Shown here: piece after piece, positions 1-9,560 of the stretch | How positions within the stretch are numbered: the stretch's first letter is position 1 | Layout: each line of letters opens with the position of its first letter | Assembly: GCA_029880285.1 (NCBI GenBank) | Contig: JAOUOS010000027.1 | Coordinates: 1-43,755 of the forward strand | Direction: 5' to 3' | From: Spirochaetia bacterium | GTDB lineage: Bacteria > Spirochaetota > Leptospiria > Turneriellales > JAOUOS01 | Length of the DNA stretch: 43,755 nucleotides | The notes under the pieces: generated by a model | The model's input: only the letters and a program-made list of their open reading frames with translations | What the model was told of the DNA's origin: nothing | Databases searched by the model: none | Translations under genes and position numbers: made by a program

Positions 1-4
1 GGAG

Positions 5-72
5 GACGCAGAGAAATCCGTAAATTCAACACTTTTCCTTTGCGTTCTTTGCGCCTCTGCGTTAAAAATCTT
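5..72. repeat. Dispersed CGCAGAG-type inverted repeat
   Basis: An imperfect inverted repeat: ACGCAGAG near the left end is matched by CTCTGCGT near 53-61, with CTTTGCG-type words between. The same word family (CACAGAG/CGCAGAG) recurs at about 30045-30095 and 30855-30890. I have seen such intergenic elements in many unrelated bacterial genomes. No coding potential is visible. The rest of the interval up to 151 is plain AT-rich sequence. Confidence 0.5.
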
Positions 73-151
73 ACTTATTACACAGCCCCTTAGTAGAAGT
101 AAAATCAAAAAGCTTTGGTTTATTTATTTAATCTTGACATCTTAAAAAATA

Positions 152-2695
152 TTATTTATTCAGATGAACAATCACAATATCACGCGTTCCATCGGATGAA
201 CTGATAAAAGAACCAATACCATAAATAGAGTCATCAGGCGCTATGATCACATCTTTTAAAATATCATGACCAGTAGCCGAGTTATCAATTCGAATGGAAC
301 CATCCAAATTACCATCAGCTGGCGCAGTATCTGTACCAAAAGTCTGGTCGATGGTTCCGTCTGGCATAATACGCAATATTTGCATATCATAGGGAGCGCC
401 GTTATTACCTGCACGGGCCACTGTCGCGCCAATAACAATTCGGTTTTTAGAATCAATATCAAGCGCATAGGCGATATTTCCGGTTGAATATTCTGGTAGA
501 AGTTTTGCGCCAGTGCCGTTATTAAAACCGGGGCAATAAGCAGACCCATCGGCAGTTATGCAGCCCAATATGGGCGATATATTGTTCCAATTACCACCCG
601 ACATCCCTACCCCTGTAAACCACAAATTCCCGTCTTTATCAAACTTCATATCAGTAATCCAATCAATTGAGTCATTGTAATTAATATAAACATCACCGTT
701 GGTGGCGCCGCCATCCACCGCGCCATAGGCTGTATCTAGACCGCTGCCGTCTGCCCAATCTTTTGCAATCACCCAACCATAATTAAAACAGCATGTTGTA
801 GGAGAAGCAGCACCGCCCGCATAGATATTGTCTTCATTATCAATTAAAATAGAATTATTAAAATCCCACCACCCCACTGAATCTCGAAACCATACCCCAT
901 CTAATACACCATTGACATCGTAGTCGCCGCCAAAAGTAATATCAGGTGTGCCATCGGCAGTATATCTTCCGGTGAAACGGGCATTTGTTGTGCAAGTCAT
1001 ACAGTATGTGCCGGCAAAAGCGATCTTACCCTGTGAGTCGATGGCTATAGATTTAATTTCATCATGCTGGTTGATGTGCAACATGGCGAGACCATCGGGG
1101 GTACCATCACCATCATAGTCCAGGCCATTACCAAATGTTGTATCAACAGAGCCATTTTCCAAAATACGAATCAAAATACCATCCCATGTATTAGTTGAAC
1201 CCGTTAAAGTTCCATTATGGCCAATACCGCCCACAATGTAGTTCCCGCTGCTATCTTCTGCTATGCTCTTAAAATTACACCCCACTGCCAGTTCTACAAC
1301 AAGATAACCATCTAAGATAGTATCTGAATCATAGTCTATACCAAAAGTAGTATCAGGGGTTGCGTCGGCATTGAATCGCCAGATTACGCATTGATTATTA
1401 GTATTTGTAGAAATCAATCCCCGAAAACCAGCAATTACAAATCTTCCCTGACTATCAACTATCGCCTGCATCGGTTCTTCGTTGGCAGCTGTAGCATTGT
1501 ATCCCAACGTATTGGCACTGACGCCATCTACGGTTCCGTTGCCATCAATATCTATTCCAAAGTTCTGATCGAGTAAGCCCGATTCTGGTGTAATAGAAAC
1601 AGTGAAGACTGGTGCGGTAAAACCGTTCCATGATGCGCTTATCTCGACAATACCTTCAGCGGCTGGTGAAAGTACACCGTTACCCCCGATATCGGCTATG
1701 CCTATATCAGAGCTGCTCCAGACTACTGAACCATCGTTGGCCAGATCAGCTGCCAAACCGTCTGTATATGTTGCCGTTGCAATAAATGTTGGCGAAGCCG
1801 ACAAAGACACATAATCATCCGCATAATTAATATAAATTCCTGTAGGTGTCGGTGCACCCACAGTTAACGTAATTACATTGCTTGTAACAGAATTCAGCGA
1901 AGCTGATATATCTGTAGTTCCCGCAATTAAAGTCTGCGCTAAACCGCTTGTACTTACAGTCGCCACTGACATATCGGTAGAATCCCATGTAACTTCTGAA
2001 GTAATATCATAGCTTGAAGAGTTCTCATAAGTACCTATTGCCGTATATTGCTCTGTTAAACCGGCATCAATAATCGCATTTGAACTTGTTATTTCTATTG
2101 AAACAAGAGCCGGCAAAGTAATCTCAATTGAAAGCACATTAGAGTTTATACCCGCAAGAGAAGCCGCAACATCAACTACAGCGAGCTCTTCGGCCAATAT
2201 CAATCCGTTTGTATCGATAGAACCCTTTGTATTGTCGCTTATGCTCCAGCTTACAAACGATGTAAGATCTTCTGTTGAACTGTCGGCATAATTGCCCGTG
2301 GCCGTAAATTGCAGGGTACTGCCCCTGACTACCGTTGCAGAATTTGAGCTAATTGTTATAGACTGTAATGCTTGACAAGTAGAGCCACAACCGTCACCAA
2401 CTGCCATGTTACCGTCGTCACAGGTTTCGCCTGCTGTAGCATTGACAATACTGTCTCCACAAGAAACCAATGTACAATCAACGTTACAATTTACAGACTC
2501 AATCTCGTCGTCACAAGACTCTCCAGCATCTACAATACCATCACCACAAACCGCTTCTGTGTTGTCTAAATCGTCTGTATCGATATTAGTTTTGGCATCT
2601 ATTTCACCATCAACGTTTAAATCACCTTGAAAATTACATCCTATAAGTGTAAAAACACTTAAAAGTATGCCCATTATTAAAAATCGTTTTGTCAT
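152..2695 (-). CDS. Cysteine-rich lipoprotein with Ig-like (Big_2) and delta-60 repeat domains
   Basis: An 847-aa predicted surface lipoprotein. The N-terminus is a lipoprotein signal with lipobox LIGC at about residues 17-20, followed by an Asp/Asn-rich tether. Residues ~49-110 hold two DUF4215/myxococcus-type cysteine repeats (CGDGIVDAGESCDD..., CGDSIVNATAGETCDDGN). Residues ~112-370 form three Big_2-like bacterial Ig domains. Residues ~373-847 are 'delta-60' repeats: recurring LDQNFGxDxDGNGTxDG and DSQGKIxxAG motifs, a family predicted to fold as a beta-propeller. The start is supported by GGAG eight bases upstream of ATG. It appears monocistronic. Role inferred: adhesion or ligand binding at the cell surface; no catalytic motif is seen. 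Domain recognition is by motif, so boundaries are approximate. Confidence 0.85.
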   Translation of the reverse strand: MTKRFLIMGILLSVFTLIGCNFQGDLNVDGEIDAKTNIDTDDLDNTEAVCGDGIVDAGESCDDEIESVNCNVDCTLVSCGDSIVNATAGETCDDGNMAVGDGCGSTCQALQSITISSNSATVVRGSTLQFTATGNYADSSTEDLTSFVSWSISDNTKGSIDTNGLILAEELAVVDVAASLAGINSNVLSIEITLPALVSIEITSSNAIIDAGLTEQYTAIGTYENSSSYDITSEVTWDSTDMSVATVSTSGLAQTLIAGTTDISASLNSVTSNVITLTVGAPTPTGIYINYADDYVSLSASPTFIATATYTDGLAADLANDGSVVWSSSDIGIADIGGNGVLSPAAEGIVEISASWNGFTAPVFTVSITPESGLLDQNFGIDIDGNGTVDGVSANTLGYNATAANEEPMQAIVDSQGRFVIAGFRGLISTNTNNQCVIWRFNADATPDTTFGIDYDSDTILDGYLVVELAVGCNFKSIAEDSSGNYIVGGIGHNGTLTGSTNTWDGILIRILENGSVDTTFGNGLDYDGDGTPDGLAMLHINQHDEIKSIAIDSQGKIAFAGTYCMTCTTNARFTGRYTADGTPDITFGGDYDVNGVLDGVWFRDSVGWWDFNNSILIDNEDNIYAGGAASPTTCCFNYGWVIAKDWADGSGLDTAYGAVDGGATNGDVYINYNDSIDWITDMKFDKDGNLWFTGVGMSGGNWNNISPILGCITADGSAYCPGFNNGTGAKLLPEYSTGNIAYALDIDSKNRIVIGATVARAGNNGAPYDMQILRIMPDGTIDQTFGTDTAPADGNLDGSIRIDNSATGHDILKDVIIAPDDSIYGIGSFISSSDGTRDIVIVHLNK

Positions 2696-2742
2696 ATTTT
2701 ATTCTCCTTTAAACACTTTTTTTGCAAAATTTGCTATTTAAC

Positions 2743-3069
2743 TTAATAGAGCATCTTTAGCACTCTACAAGTGACAATTTTTTTAATATTTTTTAAGTTC
2801 GCGTATTTATCTCTAGAAACAGGCTTTGGTACAAAATCAAGAACTCCGTATTCAAAAGCTATTATGGCTTTTTAAATACTTTTTGATACTATTATTGTTT
2901 GAAAAGATAAAGAAACACGATTTTCAAGTATCTTAAAACTGTCTTCAGAATTTAAATTCAAATCTAACAGCAAAAGGTCCATATCGTTGTCTAAAACAAA
3001 ATATATCGCGGCGGTTAAAGAATTTATAATTTTTACATTGCATCGAATATCTTTTTTTAACAAGTCGTT
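2743..3069 (-). pseudogene. Remnant of a response-regulator receiver domain
   Basis: Reading through in one frame gives a receiver-like core: DLLLLDLNLNSEDSFKIL (phospho-acceptor Asp and the loop after it), then QTIIVSKSI, an in-frame TAA at 2872-2874, then KAIIAFEYGVLDFVPKPV, which has the conserved Lys-Pro of receiver strand beta-5. A second in-frame TAA lies just upstream of LLKKDIRC, near 3070, so the N-terminal beta-1 acidic pocket is missing. No LytTR or other output domain follows before the stop at 2743. The gene is therefore decayed by nonsense mutations and truncation rather than by frameshift. It fills most of the 460-bp gap between two lipoprotein genes. Confidence 0.7.
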
Positions 3070-3157
3070 TTATTGAGGGCAAACATCTGTGAAATTCAAC
3101 GAAAATGTTCAAAATGTAACAGGCGTGACAGTTTAACGGGTACAATCGTTTGGCAGC

Positions 3158-6100
3158 TTACCAGCTTGCCCCGCCGGGGGCCGACTTAGTAAATTTCAAA
3201 GAGTTATCTGTACCGTCAAAATAGCATAAATATAAATTGCCAAACTGATCTGTTTTTAACGAGGTATTAATACCCAGCAAAGACGCAGGCTGGCCAATAT
3301 TGGCCAGAGATTTTATTTCACCGGCGGGCCATGTAACGCCGCTGTCGGTTGAACGCGCCAATCTTACCAGTATATTGGCGGGATCTGTTCTGTCAATGTA
3401 GCTGATATACATTTCGTTGTCAAAATAAGCCAGCGAAGTAAATTGACCCAAAATACTAGAACCGCCCCAATGAACCGCTTCAGAAAGAGTAGAATCCATT
3501 ATTGTCCATGTATCGCCCTGATTGACAGAATAGGCATATTTTAATGAATAATAACCGGCTGTAAGTAAATGATAGCTTACATAAATATTATTATTTTGTA
3601 CCTGTATAGAACTATAAAGACCTACCGTGCCTAATGTATCAACCGTATGCACTGTAAAGTTTTGTCCATTATCAAGCGAACGAGCTACTTTAATGCCTTT
3701 TGCGGTAGTATCATAATAAGAAATAAATATACGTTCGCCCGAGGCCCATATTGAAATATGCTCACCCCCAACTGTAGTGTTTATAGTAGATACTATAAAA
3801 GTTTCGCCATAATCATTTGATTTAGCAAACTTTACCTTTGAATTTGAATTATCAAAATAAGCGATATAGACAAACTCTGCGTCGGCGGCTATGGCGCTGT
3901 ATTCGCCTACAATACCGGTTGAATCAAGCGTTTGAACATCTGCGCTATACCAATTAACGCCTCTATCAGACGATTTAGCAAATTTTAAATCATTATTTGC
4001 GTCATCAAAATAACTGATATAAACATTATCGCCAGAACTCGAAATAGATGAATATCTGCCTACGCCGCCAGAATCTACTGTTTTTACCGACCAGCTTTCG
4101 TTGTATACGGCAAATTTTAATTCGGTAATTGTTGTATTATAATAGCTGACATAAATATTATTTTCGTTTATATCAATAGAATTGTATCTTCCTATGCTTT
4201 GTCCGACCTGGCTGTCAAGCTTAACGGGCGACACGGGCAAATCGTTATCGGCAATAGTTATTATATGTATTATTTCTTCAGATAAATCTGACGCCGTAAA
4301 AACAATATCCGCAACATCATTCATATAATCGGTATCAGCTGACGCTGCAAGTTCAACATCCATACCGGCAGAAAAATTGGCTGATGTAATAGTAACAGAC
4401 GATGGCGTTATTGTTATATCGGGATGTACCGACGATATGGTTACACTTGTATCTACGGGGGGTTCGGCAGAAAGCGATACATTACAGAAAACAGAGCCAG
4501 CTTCGGTTATGCTGCTGGCGCAGGTTAATATCATATCAATTGCGCTAAAATCGGGTGCGGTATTATCAATAATCGTTACGGGATGCGTTATCTCTTCCAA
4601 TAAATCACTAGCCGTAAAAACAATATTGGCAGCCTCGTCGTCAAAATCGGCGTCGCTTAAAGCGCCTAAATCTACATCCACACCGGTTGAATAATTTAAA
4701 GATGTAAGCGTTATTGGCGATGATGAAATTGTTATATCAGGATGTGTTGAAGATATCGTTACGTTCGTATCGACAGGCGGCGCGCCAGAAAGAGATACGT
4801 TACAGATTATAGAACTGCCCTCGGTTATGCTGCTGCCGCAGGTTAATATCATATCAATCGCGCTAAAATCGGGTATCGAATTATCAATAATCGTTACGGG
4901 ATGCGTTATCTCTTCCAATAAATCACTAGCCGTAAAAATAATATTGGCAGCCTCGTCGTCAAAATCGGCGTCGCTTAAAGCGCCTAAATCTACATTCACA
5001 CCGGTTAAATAATTTATAGATGTAAGCATTATTGACGATGACGAAATTGTTATATCAGGATGTGTTGAAGATATCGTTACGTTCGTATCGACAGGCGGCG
5101 CGCCAGAAAGCGATACATTACAGATTATAGAACTGCCTTCGGTTATGCTGCTGCCGCACGATAATATCATATCAACGCCGCTAAAATCGGGGATAGAATT
5201 ATCAATAATCGTTACCGGATGCGTTATTTCTTCTGTTAGATCTAAAGCCGTAAAAACAATATTGGCCGCCTCGTCGTCAAAATCGGCGTCGCTTAAAGCG
5301 CCTAAATCTACATTCACACCGGTTGAATAATTTGCTGATGTAAGCGTTATTGGCGAAGACGAAATTGTTATATCGGGATGTATAGAAGATATCGTTACGT
5401 TCGTATCGACAGGCGGCGCGCCAGAAAGAGATACGTTACAAATTATAGAACTGCCCTCGGTTATGCTGTCGCCACACGATAATATCATATCAACGCCGCT
5501 AAAATCGGGGATAGAATTATCAATAATCGTTACGGGATGCGTTATCTCTTCAGATAAATCACTAGCCGTAAAAACAATATTGGCAGCCTCGTCGTCAAAA
5601 TCGGCGTCGCTTAAAGCCCCTAAATCTACATTCACACCGGTTAAATAATTTGCTGATGTAAGCGTTATTGGCGATGACGAAATTGTTATATCAGGATGTA
5701 TAGAAGATATCGTTACGTTCGTATCGACAGGCGGCGCGCCAGAAAGAGATACATTACAGATTATAGAACTGCCCTCGGTTATGCTGCTAGCACAGGTTAA
5801 TATCATATCAATCGCGCTAAAATCGGGGATAGAATTATCAATAATCGTTACCGGATGCGTTATTTCTTCCAATAAATCACTAGACGTAAAAACAATATTG
5901 GCAGCCTCGTCATCAAAATCGGCGTCACTTAACGCGCCTAAATCTACATCCACACCGGTTAAATAATTTGCTGATGTAAGCGTTATTGGCGATGACGAAA
6001 TTGTTATATCAGGATGTACCGAAGATATGGTTACGTTCGTATCGACAGGCGGCAGGCCAGAAAGAGATACATTACAGATTATAGAGCTGCCCTCGGTTAT

Positions 6101-6334
6101 GCTGCTGCCGCAGGTTAATATCATATTGACACCGCTAAAATCATTTTCTGTTTCAGTTTGATTGTTATTTTGATTTTCAGTAACGCTGTTTAAATCACTG
6201 GAATTTTCAGATTCTATTCTATCAGTATTGTTTAATAAATCTATATAATTATCACTACAACCAATATAAAACAGAATAAAAAAGAAAAAAAGAAAATATT
6301 TAAATGTGTTTTTTATTTTGAAAAATAAATCCAT
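3158..6334 (-). CDS. Repeat-rich lipoprotein with C-terminal sialidase/BNR-like propeller
   Basis: About 1058 aa. The ATG at 6334 is preferred because GAGG sits six bases upstream. An in-frame ATG at 6346 overlaps the previous stop as TAATG and would add four residues. The N-terminus has a long hydrophobic stretch ending in a lipobox (YIGC). Six tandem 106-aa repeats follow, each starting DFSxxDMILxC and containing two cysteines, an Asp-rich SDADFDDEAANI stretch and a final VTIIDN; they look like Calx-beta or other beta-sandwich domains. The last ~340 residues carry repeated FAKSxDxGxxW motifs typical of BNR/Asp-box propellers. The gene directly follows the outer-membrane-type protein, so co-translation is likely. 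Function unknown; surface recognition is inferred. Confidence 0.8.
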   Translation of the reverse strand: MDLFFKIKNTFKYFLFFFFILFYIGCSDNYIDLLNNTDRIESENSSDLNSVTENQNNNQTETENDFSGVNMILTCGSSITEGSSIICNVSLSGLPPVDTNVTISSVHPDITISSSPITLTSANYLTGVDVDLGALSDADFDDEAANIVFTSSDLLEEITHPVTIIDNSIPDFSAIDMILTCASSITEGSSIICNVSLSGAPPVDTNVTISSIHPDITISSSPITLTSANYLTGVNVDLGALSDADFDDEAANIVFTASDLSEEITHPVTIIDNSIPDFSGVDMILSCGDSITEGSSIICNVSLSGAPPVDTNVTISSIHPDITISSSPITLTSANYSTGVNVDLGALSDADFDDEAANIVFTALDLTEEITHPVTIIDNSIPDFSGVDMILSCGSSITEGSSIICNVSLSGAPPVDTNVTISSTHPDITISSSSIMLTSINYLTGVNVDLGALSDADFDDEAANIIFTASDLLEEITHPVTIIDNSIPDFSAIDMILTCGSSITEGSSIICNVSLSGAPPVDTNVTISSTHPDITISSSPITLTSLNYSTGVDVDLGALSDADFDDEAANIVFTASDLLEEITHPVTIIDNTAPDFSAIDMILTCASSITEAGSVFCNVSLSAEPPVDTSVTISSVHPDITITPSSVTITSANFSAGMDVELAASADTDYMNDVADIVFTASDLSEEIIHIITIADNDLPVSPVKLDSQVGQSIGRYNSIDINENNIYVSYYNTTITELKFAVYNESWSVKTVDSGGVGRYSSISSSGDNVYISYFDDANNDLKFAKSSDRGVNWYSADVQTLDSTGIVGEYSAIAADAEFVYIAYFDNSNSKVKFAKSNDYGETFIVSTINTTVGGEHISIWASGERIFISYYDTTAKGIKVARSLDNGQNFTVHTVDTLGTVGLYSSIQVQNNNIYVSYHLLTAGYYSLKYAYSVNQGDTWTIMDSTLSEAVHWGGSSILGQFTSLAYFDNEMYISYIDRTDPANILVRLARSTDSGVTWPAGEIKSLANIGQPASLLGINTSLKTDQFGNLYLCYFDGTDNSLKFTKSAPGGASW
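4235..6142 (-). repeat. Six tandem 318-bp (106-aa) coding repeats
   Basis: The period is exactly 318 bp, visible from identical landmarks at ~4827, 5145, 5463 and 5781. Five units are near-identical at DNA level. The sixth (C-terminal, ~4235-4552) is diverged (EAGSVFCNVSLSAEPP, SADTDYMNDV). The period is a multiple of three, so copy-number change keeps the frame. Confidence 0.9.
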
Positions 6335-6345
6335 TGAATACCTCA

Positions 6346-7296
6346 TTATTTTTGACTTTTCTTGTTTTGTATTAAAATAGTTTGCTCATTTACAAATGAA
6401 AATATTCCTTCTTTTGCTTTGTAAATGATTTTAAAGTTTATCGGTAAATCTTTGCTTTCCTGTTTTTCTAAAATTTTTTCGTTAAGATGAACAGGAATAT
6501 CCAGTATTAACTGTTCATCAGGCGCGATACTGTCAATTATTTTTGTTGAAGACGGTTTTGCCGATATAGTTTGAATATTGGTTTCAACCCAAACATCGTA
6601 AAGTTTCGTTGGGCCTATATTTTTTATGGTAATTTTTCCTATGCCGGCTTCATTATACATTGTATACCTTGAAGAAAAGATAGAATTTAAATTTACATCT
6701 ATAATTTTTATAAATGAAGAATTCTGATTTACAGGAATAACATCACTAGCTTTATTTTCTGAAGAAAAATTAATTTTAAATAGAGCAGAAAAACCGGTAT
6801 TAATATTCTGCTGAAGATTTGAAGATATTTCGAATAACTTATAAGACACATAAAATCTTGTGCTAAAATAATTAAAGTCAGATTGAAAACCGCCTGAAGT
6901 TGAAAAAACAGGTTTAAAAGTATTCTCTTTAGAGGTATTACTCAATAAATAAAGACTCATATATTGAGAACCAAAATATATACCAACATACGGATTAAAA
7001 TAATTATTCACTGAAAAAAGATATTCTGGACCGGTATTAAATGAATAGTATTGTAAACGGCTTTCTTTTGCTTTAAGATGAAAATATTGCCCGTAAACCA
7101 TATCAAAATTTAATAGAATGTTTTTATAAGGTAATTCATAAATACCATTTAAACCCGTTTCATAACCGGCAGGAAGCCATTTTGATAATAAATTTAATTG
7201 TTTTGAATATCTAATATTTGAACCTATATATAGGCTGCCCGCAAAAGAAGCTGTTGTAAAAATACAATAAATAAATATTCCCGTAATTTTTTTCAT
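6346..7296 (-). CDS. Exported outer-membrane-type protein with C-terminal Ig-like domain
   Basis: A 316-aa protein with a clear Sec signal (MKKITGIFIYCIFTTASFAG). Residues ~20-180 are rich in alternating aromatic and small residues (YIGSNIRY, YVGIYFGSQYMSLYLL), as in small outer-membrane beta-barrels. Residues ~200-316 lack that pattern and resemble a CARDB/Ig-like beta-sandwich (IGKITIKNIGPTKLYDVWVET, DEQLILDIPV). The gene lies downstream of an ECF sigma/FecR pair and overlaps the following lipoprotein gene by one base (TAATG) if that gene's upstream start is used. A sigma-70-like promoter at 7373-7401 could also drive it separately. I do not recognise a named family. A role in assembling or displaying the downstream repeat lipoprotein is inference. 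Confidence 0.7.
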   Translation of the reverse strand: MKKITGIFIYCIFTTASFAGSLYIGSNIRYSKQLNLLSKWLPAGYETGLNGIYELPYKNILLNFDMVYGQYFHLKAKESRLQYYSFNTGPEYLFSVNNYFNPYVGIYFGSQYMSLYLLSNTSKENTFKPVFSTSGGFQSDFNYFSTRFYVSYKLFEISSNLQQNINTGFSALFKINFSSENKASDVIPVNQNSSFIKIIDVNLNSIFSSRYTMYNEAGIGKITIKNIGPTKLYDVWVETNIQTISAKPSSTKIIDSIAPDEQLILDIPVHLNEKILEKQESKDLPINFKIIYKAKEGIFSFVNEQTILIQNKKSQK

Positions 7297-7372
7297 AATC
7301 TATAATACTTTAAAGAAAAATAATACTTAAACTTGTAGACCAAATTTAAAATAGTAACAATTTTTTTGGAGT

Positions 7373-7401
7373 ATTATTTTCAGAAAAAGGAGCATTGTCA
7401 A
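7373..7401 (-). promoter_or_regulatory. Sigma-70-type promoter for the OM protein/lipoprotein pair
   Basis: On the minus strand, TTGACA (7396-7401) is followed after exactly 17 bases by AATAAT (7373-7378), five of six matches to the -10 consensus. It lies about 75 bp upstream of the ATG at 7296 in the 155-bp gap after fecR. It would give the two surface genes basal expression independent of the ECF sigma factor. Confidence 0.5.
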
Positions 7402-7451
7402 GGTCTTTTATATTTTATAAAAAATAAATTTAATAATTTACTTTAAAAAAA

Positions 7452-8375
7452 TTATTGAACAAAGCCTTCATTAATACTTTGAATATCCACAATATCAATT
7501 GATAGCGGTTTGGCAATGCCCGATTTTATAACAATTTTAGTTTTTTCTTCTTTAATAATACTGCCAAAAATATTTTTCCCGTTATTTAGTTTTATTGTAA
7601 CTTTTTTACCCATCCATCTGGCTTTAAATTCTTTAAGTGTTTCAATATCGGGTTTTAAATCTTTCTTGTTTTTTATGCCGCTAAACAAGTTCTCAAGTTC
7701 ATTGTTATCGGCCTCTTGTATAGTCTGCACATCAGAGCTTTGCCAAAATGTTCCCTGTTTTACATCTTTTTCTATAGTATCTTTTTTTATTTTTATTTCG
7801 CCCTCTTTTACCGCAACCAGAGTATTTTCTTCAGAAACATCCAGTAAAAACTCGGTACCTTTAACAAAAATTTGCGCTGTTGGAGTTTTAATTTGTAAAT
7901 GATTATAATTATTATTTTTACTATTTTTTTTGAGAACAAGTATACCGCTTTTTATATTTAATACCAAATTTTTATTTTCAATGCTTGCCTTTAATTCTTG
8001 CATATTGCCCGACCATATAGAAATATTCTTATCGATTGTTCCCTCAATAAATGAGTCATTTGTGCTATAAGCGGTATTATTTAAGTTTATATTTTTAATT
8101 GTTTCATTTTGTTTATAGGTTAAAATTATTTCTTTTTCTTTTGTTATTTCGTTAAAAATAAAAAAGGCAGCCGATATAACAGCAATAACACTGGCCGCTT
8201 TAGCCATATAGTTATAATAGCCTTTATTTGGCTTTATTGCAGCTTCTTTCTCTGACCGTATTAATATTTTTTGCCACAATTCTTTTTTCTTTTCTTCTGA
8301 AAGATGCGGCGCTTCTTTGATATTAGAAAGCTGTTTCACAAACTCATCATTTAATTTTTCTTCATTATCTTTCAT
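7452..8375 (-). CDS. FecR-type anti-sigma factor / transmembrane sensor
   Basis: A 307-aa single-pass membrane protein. The first ~57 residues are charged and cytoplasmic. A hydrophobic helix spans ~58-75 (AASVIAVISAAFFIF). The exported part contains a FecR domain: LQIKTPTAQIFVKGTEFLLDV, then TLVAVKEGEIKIKK, the hallmark of FecR. The C-terminal ~60 residues (MGKKVTIKLNNGKNIFGSII...) look like a small beta domain. It lies 48 bp downstream of the sigma-factor gene in the same direction. By family knowledge such proteins hold the partner sigma factor inactive until a periplasmic or surface signal arrives. There is no TonB receptor in this operon, unlike classical Fec systems. Confidence 0.85.
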   Translation of the reverse strand: MKDNEEKLNDEFVKQLSNIKEAPHLSEEKKKELWQKILIRSEKEAAIKPNKGYYNYMAKAASVIAVISAAFFIFNEITKEKEIILTYKQNETIKNINLNNTAYSTNDSFIEGTIDKNISIWSGNMQELKASIENKNLVLNIKSGILVLKKNSKNNNYNHLQIKTPTAQIFVKGTEFLLDVSEENTLVAVKEGEIKIKKDTIEKDVKQGTFWQSSDVQTIQEADNNELENLFSGIKNKKDLKPDIETLKEFKARWMGKKVTIKLNNGKNIFGSIIKEEKTKIVIKSGIAKPLSIDIVDIQSINEGFVQ

Positions 8376-8423
8376 AAAATAAATTACTTCTTTAGTTCAT
8401 TATATATAGATACCATTTTTCAT

Positions 8424-8936
8424 CTATTGGTGCCAATTATTTAATTCTGTTATATCATTTTTAAAGTTTTTATATATTATCTTTCTTATATTTTCAAAAT
8501 ATCTTAGAACTGTTCTTTTAGAGACTCCTATAACTCTTGCTATTTCTTCGTATGTAAGTTCATTATCTAATCGTAGTATAAATATTGGTCCGTAGGCTTC
8601 ATTTTTTTCTTCTAGTTTTTTTATTATCTCTTTTTTAATTTCTTGAAAATCTATCTCATTGCAAGCATTTTTTTTGTCAGGCAGATCATAACTTTCGCTA
8701 GACACTAACTGTAATTTTTTTATTGTATTATAATGTTTTTTAAATAGGTTGTATGCAATTGAGTATAGCCATGCTTTCTTTTTTTCGACATCAGAATTAT
8801 GATACTTAATTGCCTGCACAAATACTTCCTGCAACAGATCATCAGCAGTATCTTCTGACTTAGTCATTTTTAAAAGAAGATGTCTAATCCCGGCAGCGTA
8901 TTCTATGAATAATTTTTCAATTTCTGGCAAATTCAC
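8424..8936 (-). CDS. ECF-type RNA polymerase sigma factor
   Basis: A 170-aa sigma-70 family protein of ECF layout. Region 2 lies at ~2-70 with DDLLQEVFVQAIKY at ~32-45 and KKKAWLYSIAYNLFKKHY at ~52-69. A linker follows, then region 4 at ~101-155 with a helix-turn-helix (LTYEEIARVIGVSKRTVLRYF). The called start is GTG. AGGG lies only two bases upstream of it but eight bases upstream of a TTG two codons inside, so the start may be 8930. The FecR gene follows. The likely regulon includes the downstream outer-membrane and lipoprotein genes, by operon logic. The cyclophilin gene ends about 60 bp upstream on the same strand. Confidence 0.9.
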   Translation of the reverse strand: MNLPEIEKLFIEYAAGIRHLLLKMTKSEDTADDLLQEVFVQAIKYHNSDVEKKKAWLYSIAYNLFKKHYNTIKKLQLVSSESYDLPDKKNACNEIDFQEIKKEIIKKLEEKNEAYGPIFILRLDNELTYEEIARVIGVSKRTVLRYFENIRKIIYKNFKNDITELNNWHQ

Positions 8937-8997
8937 TTCCCTGGAAAATAAGAATAAAGTTCTCTATTCTCACTAAATATTTTATTCTTCTCTAATT

Positions 8998-9435
8998 TTA
9001 CTCATCTTCTATCGTTATTTTCTCTATAACGTCACCCTGTTCTATTTGGTCTATAACATCAAGACCTTCGTATACTTTACCAAAACAGGTATGATTTCTA
9101 TCAAGGTGTTGTGTGTTTTCTCTGCCATGACATATGAAAAATTGTGAGCCGCCGGTATTTCTACCCGCGTGGGCCATTGAAAGAACACCCCTGTCATGAT
9201 ACTGGTTATCGCCGTCAAGTTCACAGTCAATAGAATATCCGGGCCCGCCCGTACCATCGCCCTTGGGACAACCGCCCTGAATCACGAAATTGGGAATAAC
9301 TCTATGAAATGTTAAACCATCATAGTAGCCTTTTTTTGCCAGTGTTACAAAATTTTCTACTGTTTTAGGAGCATCATTTTCATAAAATTCTACTTTCATC
9401 ACGCCTTTGTTTGTTTGAATTTTTGCCTTTTTCAT
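8998..9435 (-). CDS. ppiB: Cyclophilin-type peptidyl-prolyl cis-trans isomerase
   Basis: A 145-aa single-domain cytosolic cyclophilin with no signal peptide. It shows the family signature: [13 protein letters not shown] (catalytic Arg at ~45, Gln at ~53), [17 protein letters not shown] at ~97-102 and [15 protein letters not shown]. It catalyses proline isomerisation during protein folding. Its length is typical of compact bacterial PpiB-like enzymes. It lies upstream of the sigma gene on the same strand and 125 bp downstream of purU. The intervening 9436-9560 contains no gene I can support. Confidence 0.93.
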   Translation of the reverse strand: MKKAKIQTNKGVMKVEFYENDAPKTVENFVTLAKKGYYDGLTFHRVIPNFVIQGGCPKGDGTGGPGYSIDCELDGDNQYHDRGVLSMAHAGRNTGGSQFFICHGRENTQHLDRNHTCFGKVYEGLDVIDQIEQGDVIEKITIEDE

Positions 9436-9560
9436 GAGTCAAATTACAATAAAAATTGAGGACGTACAGATAAATTTATATCTACTAACAAATTTTATAT
9501 ATACTTCTCTTTACATTCTGCGGCCTTTCGGCTACCTGTATCTTGGCTTATGCACATGCT

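Noticed and set aside
2945..3145. 66-codon minus-strand ORF
   Set aside because: It is a different frame of the receiver-domain remnant; the meaningful frame is the one carrying the DLLLLDLNL and VPKPV motifs.
4377..5966. Series of 61-105-codon plus-strand ORFs at 318-bp spacing
   Set aside because: They are antisense shadows of the 318-bp coding repeats.
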